From an uncultured Rhodospirillales bacterium (lineage in GTDB: Bacteria > Pseudomonadota > Alphaproteobacteria > Acetobacterales > Acetobacteraceae), in NCBI GenBank assembly GCA_903844135.1, contig CAIMSN010000003.1:1-64000 (forward strand): DNA of 64,000 bases, given 5' to 3'. A program made the position numbers and the translations under genes. The notes beneath the pieces are model-generated. The model searched no databases. It was given only the letters and a program-made list of their open reading frames with translations, and had not been told where the DNA came from. Shown in pieces: positions 30,447 to 39,513 of this stretch (position 1 is the first letter of the stretch; every line of letters starts with the position of its first letter).

Positions 30447-30746
30447 TCAGTCCGGGATCTCCTCGTAGAGGGTGCGTGCTTCCGGGGCGGGGCCGCGGCG
30501 GCTGGCCAGGGCGAGCACGCGGATCACCCTGACCCCCACGCGCGGCAGCGGCAGGGTGACCACGTCGCCTGGGCGCACCCTGGCGTGCGGCTTGTCGGTC
30601 GGCTGTCGGTTGATGCGGATCAGCCCTTCCTGGATCAGCCTGGCGCAGTCCGACCGCGCTTTGAGGAAGCGTGCCGACCAGAGCCAGATATCGAGTCGCT
30701 GCCAGTCGCGGTCGGTGTCGCCTGTCCGGCCGCCCGTCGTCGCCAT
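30447..30746 (-). CDS. RNA-binding S4 domain protein (Hsp15-like)
   Basis: This 99-aa protein is mostly one S4 domain: QRLDIWLWSARFLKARSDCARLIQEGLIRINRQ, then VRPGDVVTLPLP. It resembles Hsp15, which binds free 50S subunits carrying nascent chains and recycles them. The start codon shares one base with the helicase stop (TGATG), so the two are translationally coupled. fdxA lies downstream. The C-terminal tail is short and basic-acidic (ASRRGPAPEARTLYEEIPD). Confidence 0.9.
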   Translation of the reverse strand: MATTGGRTGDTDRDWQRLDIWLWSARFLKARSDCARLIQEGLIRINRQPTDKPHARVRPGDVVTLPLPRVGVRVIRVLALASRRGPAPEARTLYEEIPD

Positions 30747-33661
30747 CAGCGCCCGAATCGCATCCCGGCCAGCACCGCGAACGGGCTGTCAGGGTTGATC
30801 GGACGCCCAGGGGGCTTGCCAGGCGGCGTGGAAGGCGGCCTGGCAGGCTGTCGAGGCTGCTGAGCGTGTGGCGGCTGCTGCGGAGCCGGCCTGCCCTGCT
30901 GCGGCGGCTTCTTGTGCGGACGGGAGCGGGGCGGCCGCCTGGTCGGCGCCTCGTTCGGCGGGGTCTCGGACCCGGCGGTGGTTTCGACCGTCTCCCTGGC
31001 CGCTTGCTGGTCCGGACCTGTCGCTGCGTCCGCCGCGCCCTCGGCGTGCGGTCCGGCCCCGCTCCTGGCGCCGCTCTTGCCATGGGTCCGGGCCTGGTGG
31101 CGGCCCTGGATCCGGGCGCGTTCGCCGCGCGCGGCGATCAGCGGCGGCGCCGGCGGCCCGAACGCATCCTCCGGCAGCGGGAAGGCCGGCAGCATCCTGA
31201 TCTCCAGCCCCGGCAGCACCTGCGACAGGATCTCGCCCCTGACCGACAGGCGCGAGGCGAGGTCGGGCGGCAGCGCGGTCGGGCGGCGGCGCGTCATCCA
31301 GCCCAGCTCGCCGGCGACCCGCTCCGCGACGTCGAGCCTGAGCAGCACCGGCCCGCACGTCACCCAGCCGAGCCTGGCCAGCAGGCCGGCCGGCGCCTGG
31401 GAGTCCTGATCCACCGGCGCGGAGATCCTGCCCTCCTGCGGCAGCTTCGGCACCGGGATGCCGGCCCTGACCGACAGCAGGATCGCCCGCATCCGGGTCG
31501 GCCTGGGCTTGAGCAGCGCCGGCATGAACAGGGCGAACCGCCCGACCTTGATCCCCAGCGCCTTGAGCCGGGCGCGGACCTGCGGCGTCAGCGGCGCGCG
31601 CAGCGGACCGGCGACCAGGCCGGCCTGCTCGGTCAGCAGGTGCAGCACGCCGCGCAGCGCGCTGTCGTCGGCGGCCTGGCGCTCGGCGGCGATCAGCGGC
31701 GCCAGCGCCTCGGCGATGGTGGCGTCGACGAAGAACTGCAGCCGCGCCCGCACCTGCTCGCGCTGGCTGCCGTCGAGGAACTCGCTGTCGCGCACCTCGA
31801 CCATCGGCTTGAGCAGGGTCGGTCCGGGCCGCAGCCTGCCGACCGGCGCGCCGTCCCAGCCTACGGTGCGGCCATCCTCGGCGATCGAGAAGCTGGCGTT
31901 CGATGCCGCCACCAGCGCCTGCACCCGGCGCGGGATCTCCTCGCGCAGCGCCCGCCTGGCGGCGCGCAGCACCAGCCGGATCTCGGGGCCTTCCGCCTGC
32001 GGGTCTGGGATCAGCGCGAAGCCGGACACGTGGCCCACCGAATGACCCTCGACCACCACCTCGCCGCGCGCGGTGACGGCGGACAGCAGCTCGCTGCCGT
32101 CGCCGCGTTCGGCCTCGTCGAGGCTGCGGATCAGCGAGGCGGCGCGGCGGTCGACGAAGCGCGCGGTCAGGCGCTCGTGCAGCGCATCGGACAGCAGGTC
32201 CTCGATCTCGCGGGCGCGCTCCTGCCAGCGCGGCGCATCCGCCAGCCAGTCCTTGCGGGCGGCGATATAGGCGCAGACCCGGACCCCGGACAGGCGCTGC
32301 ATCAGCGTGTCGATATCGCCGTCGGCGCGGTTCAGGCTGGTCAGCAACTGCTCCAGCCAGGCCTCCGACAGCCGGCCGCTCTGCATGACTTCGAAGAACA
32401 CCCGTGCGCAGAGCCTGGTGTGGCTGTCGTCGCCGAGCTTGCGGAAATCGGGGATCTGGCAGGCATCCCAGAGCAGCCGGGTGGCGGACCGGCTGGTGGC
32501 CAACGCGCGGATCTCCGGATCGGCGGCCAGCGCGGTCAGGGTCTGCAGGTCCGACGCCTCGTTGCCGGCGACCAGGCCGCGCATCGGCGGCGGCGCCAGC
32601 AGGCTGTCGAGCAGCGCGTCGGGACCGGACAGGTCGAGCGCGCTGTTGCGCCAGGAGAGCTGTTCCAGCGGATCGAAGCGATGCGCCTGCACCGCCTCGA
32701 CGATCTCGTCCGGCATCGGCGGGCAGGTGCCGGTGGTGCCGAAGCTGCCGTCGCGCATTCCGCGCCCGGCGCGCCCGGCGATCTGCGCCACCTCGGCCGC
32801 ACTCAGCCGCCGTGGGCGGGCGCCGTCGAACTTCGACAGGCCGGCGAAGCCGACATGGTTGACGTCCATGTTCAGGCCCATGCCGATCGCGTCGGTGGCG
32901 ACCAGATAGTCGACCTCCTTGTCCTGGTAGAGCGCCACCTGGGCGTTGCGGGTGCGCGGGCTGAGCCGGCCCATCACCACGGCGCAGCCGCCGCGACGGC
33001 GACGGATCAGCTCGGCGATCGCGTAGACCTCGGCGGCGGAGAACGCCACCACGGCGGAGCCCGGCGGCAGCTTGGTCAGCTTGACCGGACCGACATGCAG
33101 CAGTTGCGACAGGCGCGGCCTGGTCTCGATCTCGGCCGTCGGCACCAGCCGCTGCAGCAGCGGGCGGATGGTCTCGGCGCCGAGGAACATGGTCTCGACG
33201 GTGCCGCGCGCGTGCAGCAGCCGGTCGGTGAACACATGGCCGCGATCCGGGTCGGCGCAGAGCTGGATCTCGTCGACGGCGACGAATTCCGGCTTCGGCA
33301 TGTCGCCGCCCTCGAGGCGGTTGATCGGGTCCAGCGGCATCGCCTCGACGGTGCAGGAGAACCAGCGCGCGCCGGGCGGGATGATCTTTTCCTCGCCGGT
33401 GATCAGCCCGACCTTGGCTTCGCCTTTCTGCGCCACCATGCGGTCGTAGTTCTCGCGTGCCAGCAGGCGCAGCGGGAAGCCGATGATGCCCGAGCCATGG
33501 CCGAGCAGCCGCTCCATCGCCAGATGGGTCTTGCCGGTATTGGTCGGGCCGAGCACCGCCTTGACCCTGGGGGCGAACGGACCGCCGCGCGGCCCCTCCG
33601 CGAAGGCGGTGGAGTGCGGGGTGTCGAAACGGCCATACGGCCGGAAGGGTGCGCCAGACAT
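30746..33661 (-). CDS. Suv3/MgpS-like superfamily 2 helicase
   Basis: The 971-aa protein starts at the ATG at 33661 (MSGAPFRPYGRFD). Walker A is GPTNTGKT (38-45) and the DExH-type box is DEIQ (130-133). Motif VI-like QIAGRAGRG follows, plus the AIGMGLNMDVNHVGF segment of Suv3-family RNA helicases. The C-terminal 130 residues are proline- and arginine-rich low-complexity sequence. It should unwind RNA or RNA-DNA hybrids. The S4 protein is translated from the overlapping TGATG. It is divergent from the aminopeptidase gene. Confidence 0.9.
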   Translation of the reverse strand: MSGAPFRPYGRFDTPHSTAFAEGPRGGPFAPRVKAVLGPTNTGKTHLAMERLLGHGSGIIGFPLRLLARENYDRMVAQKGEAKVGLITGEEKIIPPGARWFSCTVEAMPLDPINRLEGGDMPKPEFVAVDEIQLCADPDRGHVFTDRLLHARGTVETMFLGAETIRPLLQRLVPTAEIETRPRLSQLLHVGPVKLTKLPPGSAVVAFSAAEVYAIAELIRRRRGGCAVVMGRLSPRTRNAQVALYQDKEVDYLVATDAIGMGLNMDVNHVGFAGLSKFDGARPRRLSAAEVAQIAGRAGRGMRDGSFGTTGTCPPMPDEIVEAVQAHRFDPLEQLSWRNSALDLSGPDALLDSLLAPPPMRGLVAGNEASDLQTLTALAADPEIRALATSRSATRLLWDACQIPDFRKLGDDSHTRLCARVFFEVMQSGRLSEAWLEQLLTSLNRADGDIDTLMQRLSGVRVCAYIAARKDWLADAPRWQERAREIEDLLSDALHERLTARFVDRRAASLIRSLDEAERGDGSELLSAVTARGEVVVEGHSVGHVSGFALIPDPQAEGPEIRLVLRAARRALREEIPRRVQALVAASNASFSIAEDGRTVGWDGAPVGRLRPGPTLLKPMVEVRDSEFLDGSQREQVRARLQFFVDATIAEALAPLIAAERQAADDSALRGVLHLLTEQAGLVAGPLRAPLTPQVRARLKALGIKVGRFALFMPALLKPRPTRMRAILLSVRAGIPVPKLPQEGRISAPVDQDSQAPAGLLARLGWVTCGPVLLRLDVAERVAGELGWMTRRRPTALPPDLASRLSVRGEILSQVLPGLEIRMLPAFPLPEDAFGPPAPPLIAARGERARIQGRHQARTHGKSGARSGAGPHAEGAADAATGPDQQAARETVETTAGSETPPNEAPTRRPPRSRPHKKPPQQGRPAPQQPPHAQQPRQPARPPSTPPGKPPGRPINPDSPFAVLAGMRFGR

Positions 33662-33762
33662 CGAGGACGATGGTCGGGCCGTCCGGCCGGGTTTGCAAGC
33701 GCCGTCCGGTCGGACCAGCATCGGCCGGATACGAGCAAGAACCCGCCGAAAGCCCGCCATCG

Positions 33763-35295
33763 ATGCCAGATTCCGTCCCAGACTTCTCGTTCGACCGGCC
33801 ACTCGACTGCCTCGTCGCCGACACCGATGCGCTGGCCGCGACGGCGCGCACGATCCGGTGTGTCCGCCCGTCCGGCCTGGAGGCGGCGCTGGCGGCGCTG
33901 CCGGCGGACCAGGCCGGCTGGGCGCGTGCCGCCGGGTTCGCCGCCAGGGAGGGCGAGCTGGTGACGCTTCCGGGCGATGGCGGGATCGCCGGCGCGCTGC
34001 TCGGGCTCGGCGAGGCGGAGTCGCCGTTCGCCTATGGCGGACTGGCCCAGGCGCTCGGCCGAAAGAGCGAGGCCGGCCAGGACGGAGCCGATCCGGAGGC
34101 GGATGCCGGCGCTCCGTGGCGCCTGGCCCTGCCGGACGGCGCGGACATGGACCAGGCGGTGCTGGGCTTCTGCCTCGGCGCGTACCGCTTCGGCGCCTTC
34201 CGGGCGGCGAAGACTCGGCCGGCCAGGCTGGTGGCGCCGGCAGGAACCGGGCGCGGCCAGGCGATCGCCAGGGCCGCCTGGCTGGCACGCGACCTGATCA
34301 ACATGCCGGCCAACCGGCTGGGCCCGCTCGAGCTGGCCCAGGCCGGGCGCGACGTGGCGGCCGGCTTCGGCGCCAGCGTGGAGATCGTTTCCGGCGACGC
34401 GCTCGCCGGGCGCTATCCGGCGGTCGGCGCGGTCGGGGCCGGCTCGGCGCGGCCGCCCCAGGTGCTGGTGGCGGCGTGGCGCGGCAGCGGCGCCACCGGC
34501 TCGGCGCCGCATCTGTCGCTGGTTGGCAAGGGGGTGGTGTTCGATACCGGCGGTTACGACCTCAAGCCGTCCGCCGGGATGCTGCGGATGAAGAAAGACA
34601 TGGGCGGGGCGGCGCTGATGCTGGCGCTGGCCAGGATCGTGATGGAGGCGGACCTGCCGGTGCGGCTGTCGCTCCGTCTGGGCTGCGTCGAGAACAGCGT
34701 GTCGGGCCATGCGATGCGGCCGTCCGACGTTCTGGCGACGCGGCGCGGCCTGTCGGTCGAGATCGGCAACACCGACGCCGAGGGGCGGCTGGTGCTGTGC
34801 GACCTGCTCGCCGAGGCTTCCGACGAATCGCCCGACCTGCTGATCGACGCGGCGACGCTGACCGGCGCCGCCCGCGTGGCGCTCGGCCCTGATCTGCCGG
34901 CGTTGTTCTGCAACGACGACGAGGTCGCGCGGATCATGCTGGACTCCGGCCGCCTGTCGCACGATCCGCTCTGGCGCCTGCCGCTCTGGCCAGGCTACGA
35001 CGACTGGCTGTCGAGTTCCGTTGCGGATCTGAACAATGTTTCATCCCGACCGATGGCGGGTGCGATCACAGCCTCATTGTTTCTTCAACGTTTCATAGCG
35101 AAATCGATTCGCTGGGCGCATGTCGACAGCTATGCGTGGAACGACCAGGCGCGTCCCGGTCGTCCCGAGGGCGGCGAAGCGCTCGGTTTGAGGGCTCTGT
35201 ATCTGGCAAGTTTGCGAATTCTTAATCTCGATCACGATACGAAACAGTCTGGTAACGTAATCGGGACTGAACCAAGTCATATTAACGGACTATAA
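33763..35295 (+). CDS. M17 family leucyl aminopeptidase
   Basis: The 510-aa cytoplasmic metallopeptidase starts at the ATG at 33763 (MPDSVPDFSFDRPL). The catalytic block reads VGKGVVFDTGGYDLKPS, with K256 and D261 expected as Zn ligands. The M17 signature NTDAEGRL follows at 336-343, with the catalytic Arg in it. The family's usual GGISLKP is GGYDLKP here, as in the proteobacterial PepB-like subgroup. The last 30 residues (from about LYLASLRILNLDHD) are encoded in AT-rich DNA and look like a run-on into a promoter region. Confidence 0.92.
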   Translation: MPDSVPDFSFDRPLDCLVADTDALAATARTIRCVRPSGLEAALAALPADQAGWARAAGFAAREGELVTLPGDGGIAGALLGLGEAESPFAYGGLAQALGRKSEAGQDGADPEADAGAPWRLALPDGADMDQAVLGFCLGAYRFGAFRAAKTRPARLVAPAGTGRGQAIARAAWLARDLINMPANRLGPLELAQAGRDVAAGFGASVEIVSGDALAGRYPAVGAVGAGSARPPQVLVAAWRGSGATGSAPHLSLVGKGVVFDTGGYDLKPSAGMLRMKKDMGGAALMLALARIVMEADLPVRLSLRLGCVENSVSGHAMRPSDVLATRRGLSVEIGNTDAEGRLVLCDLLAEASDESPDLLIDAATLTGAARVALGPDLPALFCNDDEVARIMLDSGRLSHDPLWRLPLWPGYDDWLSSSVADLNNVSSRPMAGAITASLFLQRFIAKSIRWAHVDSYAWNDQARPGRPEGGEALGLRALYLASLRILNLDHDTKQSGNVIGTEPSHINGL

Positions 35296-35429
35296 GAGGC
35301 ATCGCCATCAACGCTGCATGTCGGGCTCGTCCCGAGCCTCCGGCACGCAGCGACGGACCCAGAACGGGAAACGGTGGACAGACGGAACCGCGTGTCGCGG
35401 CTCCGGCTCGACAGGAAAGGAGTTTCAGG

Positions 35430-35822
35430 ATGGCCCAGGCCTCGACGACCGACCATCTGGTGGCAACGCTGCGCGATACCGTCGTTTCGATGGTGCGTCG
35501 TGACGGACCAGATTTGTCCGCACGCCAGCTCGGCGTGTTTCTCACCTGCTACCTGCAGGACGAGGCGCATACCGTGCGCGGCCTCGCAGCCGACCTCAAC
35601 GTGTCGAAGCCGGCGATCACCCGCGCGCTCGACCGCCTCGGCGAACTCGATCTCGCTCGCCGCAAGGTCGATCCGATGGACCGCCGGTCGATCCTGGTGC
35701 AGCGCACGCTGAAGGGCGCGGCCTATCTGCGCGAGCTGCGCGCGATCATGAGCGAGGCCTCCGGCACCACCACGCGTCGTGGTCATGCCGAGGAGCGTGG
35801 CGGCCGTCGCGCCGCAGGCTGA
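35430..35822 (+). CDS. MarR family transcriptional regulator
   Basis: The 130-aa protein has a winged helix-turn-helix: LSARQLGVFLTCYLQDEAHTVRGLAADLNVSKPAITRALDRLGELDLARRK in outline, then the wing DPMDRRSILVQRT, a classic MarR layout. A strong ribosome binding site (GGAAAGGAG) precedes the ATG. The C-terminal tail is short, ending RRGHAEERGGRRAAG. The intergenic region 35296-35429 is less GC-rich than the surroundings and contains ACTATAAG, a likely -10. Target genes cannot be read from the sequence; the adjacent secreted-protein gene is a candidate. Confidence 0.88.
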   Translation: MAQASTTDHLVATLRDTVVSMVRRDGPDLSARQLGVFLTCYLQDEAHTVRGLAADLNVSKPAITRALDRLGELDLARRKVDPMDRRSILVQRTLKGAAYLRELRAIMSEASGTTTRRGHAEERGGRRAAG

Positions 35823-35910
35823 CGGCAACCGCGCAGCACTCCGGACGTTGCATCGGCAGAGCGGGCCCGGCCGGGCCCGCCGCCGTATCGACGATCCCGA
35901 GGAAAACTTC

Positions 35911-36369
35911 ATGCGTCTCGCCGTTCTCGCTTCCAGCCTGGCTCTGGCATCCGCCGCCTTCGCCGCTCCCGCCCTCGCGGCCATGGACCCCGGCAAGAGC
36001 GCCGCGCCGGATGGCTACGTCACGATCGTCTCCAAGTCCGCCGATATCGGCGTCGGTGCGAGCTGGGGCTCCGGCACCTTGACCTTCCATCACCACAAGT
36101 ATGCGTTCTCGGTGAAGGGCGTCGACGTCGCCGCGGTCGGATACTCCAAGGTCACCGGACACGGCCGCGTCTACGATCTCAAGAACCTGCATGATTTCGA
36201 CGGTACCTATGCGGCGGCCGACGGCGAGGCCACGGTCGGCAAGGGTCTCGGCGGTCAGGTCCTCAAGAACGGCAACGGCGTCGAGCTGCGCATCGACAAC
36301 ATGACCAAGGGCGCACGTCTGGCCGGCGCGGCCCAGGGCATCGAACTGACCCTCGACGACAGCAAGTAA
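35911..36369 (+). CDS. Secreted protein, unknown function
   Basis: The 152-aa protein has a clear signal peptide (MRLAVLASSLALASAAFAAP, cleavage near ALA-A). The mature part reads DGYVTIVSKSADIGVGASWGSGTLTF, then AFSVKGVDVAAVGYSKVTGHG and VYDLKNLHDFDGTYAAADGEATVGKGLGG. The Gly-rich, beta-type sequence resembles a conserved alphaproteobacterial envelope family, with some likeness to Ysc84/SYLF-type lipid-binding proteins, but I cannot assign it firmly. It follows the MarR gene by 88 bp in the same direction. Confidence 0.75.
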   Translation: MRLAVLASSLALASAAFAAPALAAMDPGKSAAPDGYVTIVSKSADIGVGASWGSGTLTFHHHKYAFSVKGVDVAAVGYSKVTGHGRVYDLKNLHDFDGTYAAADGEATVGKGLGGQVLKNGNGVELRIDNMTKGARLAGAAQGIELTLDDSK

Positions 36370-36373
36370 GCTT

Positions 36374-37417
36374 TCAGGACCAGCGCGACAGTCCTGCGCG
36401 CCGTGCGCGCAACCAGACTGTCGCGCTCCAGGAAAGCTGCGGCAGCAGCACGATCATTGCCGCGACGAGTGGTCTTGCTGGCAGGAGCGCCAGCGAGATC
36501 ACGCCGCCCCAGCAGGCGAACGCCCAGTGAATCACGGCAACCGTCGTGTGCGACAGACCGGTGCGCGCGGCGACCTGATAGAGATGTCCGCGATGCGCCT
36601 GGGTGAGTCGCTCTCCCGCGCGCAGGCGCCGCGCGAGGGTGAACAGAACGTCCCAGAGGATACCGGCCAGGATCAGCGGAACCATCTCCGCGACAGCAAG
36701 ACGCACGGTGTCTGCCAGCAGCAGCAGAGCAAAGCCGCCGGTGAGCAGGCCGCACACCTGGCTACCCACGTCGCCCATGAAGATCCGCGCCCGCGGCATG
36801 TTGTAGGGCAGGAAACCGAGCAGCCCGGCCGACAGCATCGCGCTGCAGGCGGCGAGCAGCGGATCGCCGACGGCCAGACCAAGCAGGCAGGCGAACACGC
36901 CGCAGATCGCCGAGACGCCGGACGCCAGGCCATTCAACCCGTCGATGAAATTGAGCGCGTTGGTGGTCAGCATCAGCCAGCAGAAACCGAGCAGGCAGAG
37001 CGGCGCCAGCAGCCAGGATGAGGGCCAGACCGGTGCGGAGGCGAGCGAAGCGGCGACCGTCAGCGCCGCCGCGGCGCACTGCGCGCCGAACTTGGCGCGG
37101 ACGCCGAACTGGCGCAGATCGTCCAGCCACGAGACCGCCGCCAGCAGCGCAGTGGCGCTGAGCAGCAGCCCTGCCGGCAGCAGCCGGCCGGCGCCGCCCG
37201 GCAGCACCGCAAGACAGGCCGGAACCCCCAGCAGCACGGCGGCGACCATGCCGACGCCGCCGCCCCTGGGGATCGGACGGTCATGCGCGCTGCGCGCGCC
37301 CGGCACGTCCATCACCGCGAGCCGGATCATCCGCCGCACCAGCATGGACGAGAGCGCCACCGCAGCGAGCGCGGCCACGGCCAGGACCAGCGGGGCGGCG
37401 AGGTTCGGTGGGTGCAT
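36374..37417 (-). CDS. Undecaprenyl-phosphate glycosyl-1-phosphate transferase, GT4/MraY-WecA family
   Basis: This 347-aa polytopic protein starts polysaccharide assembly by moving a sugar-1-phosphate to undecaprenyl phosphate. WecA/MraY motifs are in order: the Mg2+-binding DD at 99-100 (VSWLDDLRQFG), NALNFIDGLNGLA (N153 to A165), and RIFMGDVGS near 212-220 with the cytoplasmic loop. RLTQAHRGHLYQ recalls the HIH-type substrate motif of the family. It is divergent from the CapD-like gene 95 bp away and probably serves the same surface polymer. Confidence 0.9.
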   Translation of the reverse strand: MHPPNLAAPLVLAVAALAAVALSSMLVRRMIRLAVMDVPGARSAHDRPIPRGGGVGMVAAVLLGVPACLAVLPGGAGRLLPAGLLLSATALLAAVSWLDDLRQFGVRAKFGAQCAAAALTVAASLASAPVWPSSWLLAPLCLLGFCWLMLTTNALNFIDGLNGLASGVSAICGVFACLLGLAVGDPLLAACSAMLSAGLLGFLPYNMPRARIFMGDVGSQVCGLLTGGFALLLLADTVRLAVAEMVPLILAGILWDVLFTLARRLRAGERLTQAHRGHLYQVAARTGLSHTTVAVIHWAFACWGGVISLALLPARPLVAAMIVLLPQLSWSATVWLRARRAGLSRWS

Positions 37418-37512
37418 CGTCGTCCATTCCGGAATGGGCCGCGCCGTGCCGGAGGGCGCACGCCGGCGCCCGCCTTCTAGTGCGGCTGCGGCTGGGCTAT
37501 AGGGACGCGAAC

Positions 37513-39513
37513 ATGCCGCCGCAACGCCCAGACACGCCGGGCCAGACCCGACACAGGATTCCGGACGCCGTGTCGGTCCGCAATCGGCTGAGGCCCTGGA
37601 ACCGGATCCTGGTCAACATGGCGCTCGACGGCGCCCTGGCGGCGCTGGCGGCGCCGATCGCCCGCTGGCTGGCGGATCCCGGCGGCGGGCTGCTGCATCC
37701 GCTGTGGTTCCTCGCCGGCGGTGCGATCACCCTGCTGGTCGGGGGTGTGCCGTTCAGGGTGCAGCAGCAATATTGGCGCTTCTCCGGCGTCGCCGACCTG
37801 CTCGGCATCGCCGGCGGCTCGGTCGCCAGCGCCGGTCTGTTCGCCCTGTTGCTGCTCGGCACCGGATTCCGCCTGCCGAGCGTCACCTTCCCGATCATCC
37901 ATGCGCTCACCCTGCTGGTCCTGCTGGGCGGTCTGCGGATCGTGTATCGGCTGTCGCAAGGCGGTTTCGCGCCGGGCGGGCTGTTCGCCGGGCGCGCCGG
38001 CACGCAGCGGGTGCTGCTGCTCGGCGCCGACCAGGCGGCGGACCTGTTCATCCGCGCGGTGCGCCGCGAGCGCGCGACTCCTCTGCGCGTGACCGGCCTG
38101 CTGGCCCGCGGCCGTCACCAGCCGGGACGGCGAATCCATGGCGTGCCGATCCTGGGCACGCTGCGCGACATCGATCAGGTGCTCGACCGTCTGGAGGCGA
38201 GGGGCAAGCGGCCGGACGGGCTGGTGGTGACCGATCCCGATCTGCGCGGCGCCGATCTGGCCGCGGTGATCCGCGCCGCCGACCGGCTGAACATCACCGT
38301 GGGACGGGTGCCGGACCCCACCGCCTTGTCGCCGGCCGCGCGGGTCGAGCTGCGTCCGGTGGCGATCGAGGAGCTGCTCAACCGTCCGCCGGTGTCGCTC
38401 GACAAGAGCGGCATGGCCTCCCTGGTCGCCGGACGCAGGGTGCTGGTGACCGGCGCCGGCGGCACCATCGGCGCCGAACTCGCCCGGCAGCTCGCGGCGC
38501 TGCAGCCGGAGACGCTGATCCTGCTGGATCACGGCGAGTTCGCGCTGTGGCAGATCGACCTGGAGCTGGGCGAGCGCCACCCTGCGCTGGAGCGCCGCTC
38601 CGTGGTCGCCGACATCCGCGACTCCGCACGGCTGCGGGCGCTGTTCGACTCGCTGCGTCCGGAACTGGTGTTCCATGCGGCGGCGCTCAAGCACGTGCCG
38701 ATCGTCGAGGCCAACCCGTCGGAGGGGATGCTGACCAACATCGTCGGCACCCGCCAGGTCGCCGATGCGGCGCAGGCGGCGGGCGCGCTGGCGATGGTGC
38801 TCATCTCGACCGACAAGGCGGTCAATCCGAGCAGCCTGATGGGCGCCTCGAAACGCGCCGCGGAAATGTATTGCCAGGCGCTCGACGTCGCCGGGCCGCC
38901 GGACGGATCGGGGATGCGCTGCGTCACCGTGCGGTTCGGCAACGTGCTGGGCAGCACCGGCTCGGTGGTGCCGCTGTTCCGGCGCCAGCTCGAGCGCGGC
39001 GGGCCGCTGACCGTGACCCATCCCGACATGCAGCGCTATTTCATGACCGTGCCGGAGGCGGTCTCGCTGGTGCTGCAGGCCAGCGCGCTCGGCAGCGCCC
39101 CGCATCCCGAGGCCGGCGCTGTCGATCTCGGCCGCAACGGCAGCATCTTCGTGCTCGACATGGGCCAGCCGGTGAAAATCGTCGATCTGGCGCGACAGAT
39201 GATCCGTCTTGCCGGGCTGCGTCCGGACCACGACGTGCAGATCCGCTTCACCGGCCTCAGGCCGGGCGAGAAGCTGTTCGAGGAGCTGTTCCACGGCAGC
39301 GAGGCGCCGCTGCCGACCGGCCATCCCGGTCTGCTGATCGCCACCCCCAGGGTCGCCGATCGCGTGCAGGTCGGCACCGCCCTCGACGGCATCGAGGCGG
39401 ACTGCCGCGCCGGCCGCATCGACCGTGCGCTGGCGAAGCTCAACCAACTGGTGCCGGAGTTCGCGCACAACCCCGACGGGCTCGTACCGGAACCTGAAAG
39501 GACCGCTCCATGA
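37513..39513 (+). CDS. Membrane NDP-sugar 4,6-dehydratase/epimerase (CapD/WbpM-like)
   Basis: The 666-aa protein has four N-terminal transmembrane segments (about 30-150), a NAD-type binding domain (RVLLLGADQAADLFIRAV), and a C-terminal short-chain dehydrogenase domain. The latter has VTGAGGTIG (residues 312-320) and STDKAVNPSSLMGASKRAAE. The catalytic Tyr of usual SDR epimerases is replaced by Met in SLMGASKR, as in WbpM/FlaA1 4,6-dehydratases. It likely makes a UDP-4-keto-6-deoxy sugar, which the adjoining DegT protein then aminates. The next gene overlaps its stop by four bases. Confidence 0.93.
   Translation: MPPQRPDTPGQTRHRIPDAVSVRNRLRPWNRILVNMALDGALAALAAPIARWLADPGGGLLHPLWFLAGGAITLLVGGVPFRVQQQYWRFSGVADLLGIAGGSVASAGLFALLLLGTGFRLPSVTFPIIHALTLLVLLGGLRIVYRLSQGGFAPGGLFAGRAGTQRVLLLGADQAADLFIRAVRRERATPLRVTGLLARGRHQPGRRIHGVPILGTLRDIDQVLDRLEARGKRPDGLVVTDPDLRGADLAAVIRAADRLNITVGRVPDPTALSPAARVELRPVAIEELLNRPPVSLDKSGMASLVAGRRVLVTGAGGTIGAELARQLAALQPETLILLDHGEFALWQIDLELGERHPALERRSVVADIRDSARLRALFDSLRPELVFHAAALKHVPIVEANPSEGMLTNIVGTRQVADAAQAAGALAMVLISTDKAVNPSSLMGASKRAAEMYCQALDVAGPPDGSGMRCVTVRFGNVLGSTGSVVPLFRRQLERGGPLTVTHPDMQRYFMTVPEAVSLVLQASALGSAPHPEAGAVDLGRNGSIFVLDMGQPVKIVDLARQMIRLAGLRPDHDVQIRFTGLRPGEKLFEELFHGSEAPLPTGHPGLLIATPRVADRVQVGTALDGIEADCRAGRIDRALAKLNQLVPEFAHNPDGLVPEPERTAP

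Noticed and set aside
30671-33964. Plus-strand ORF of 1097 aa antisense to the helicase
   Set aside because: Composition is a frame shadow; the helicase has intact motifs in the other strand.
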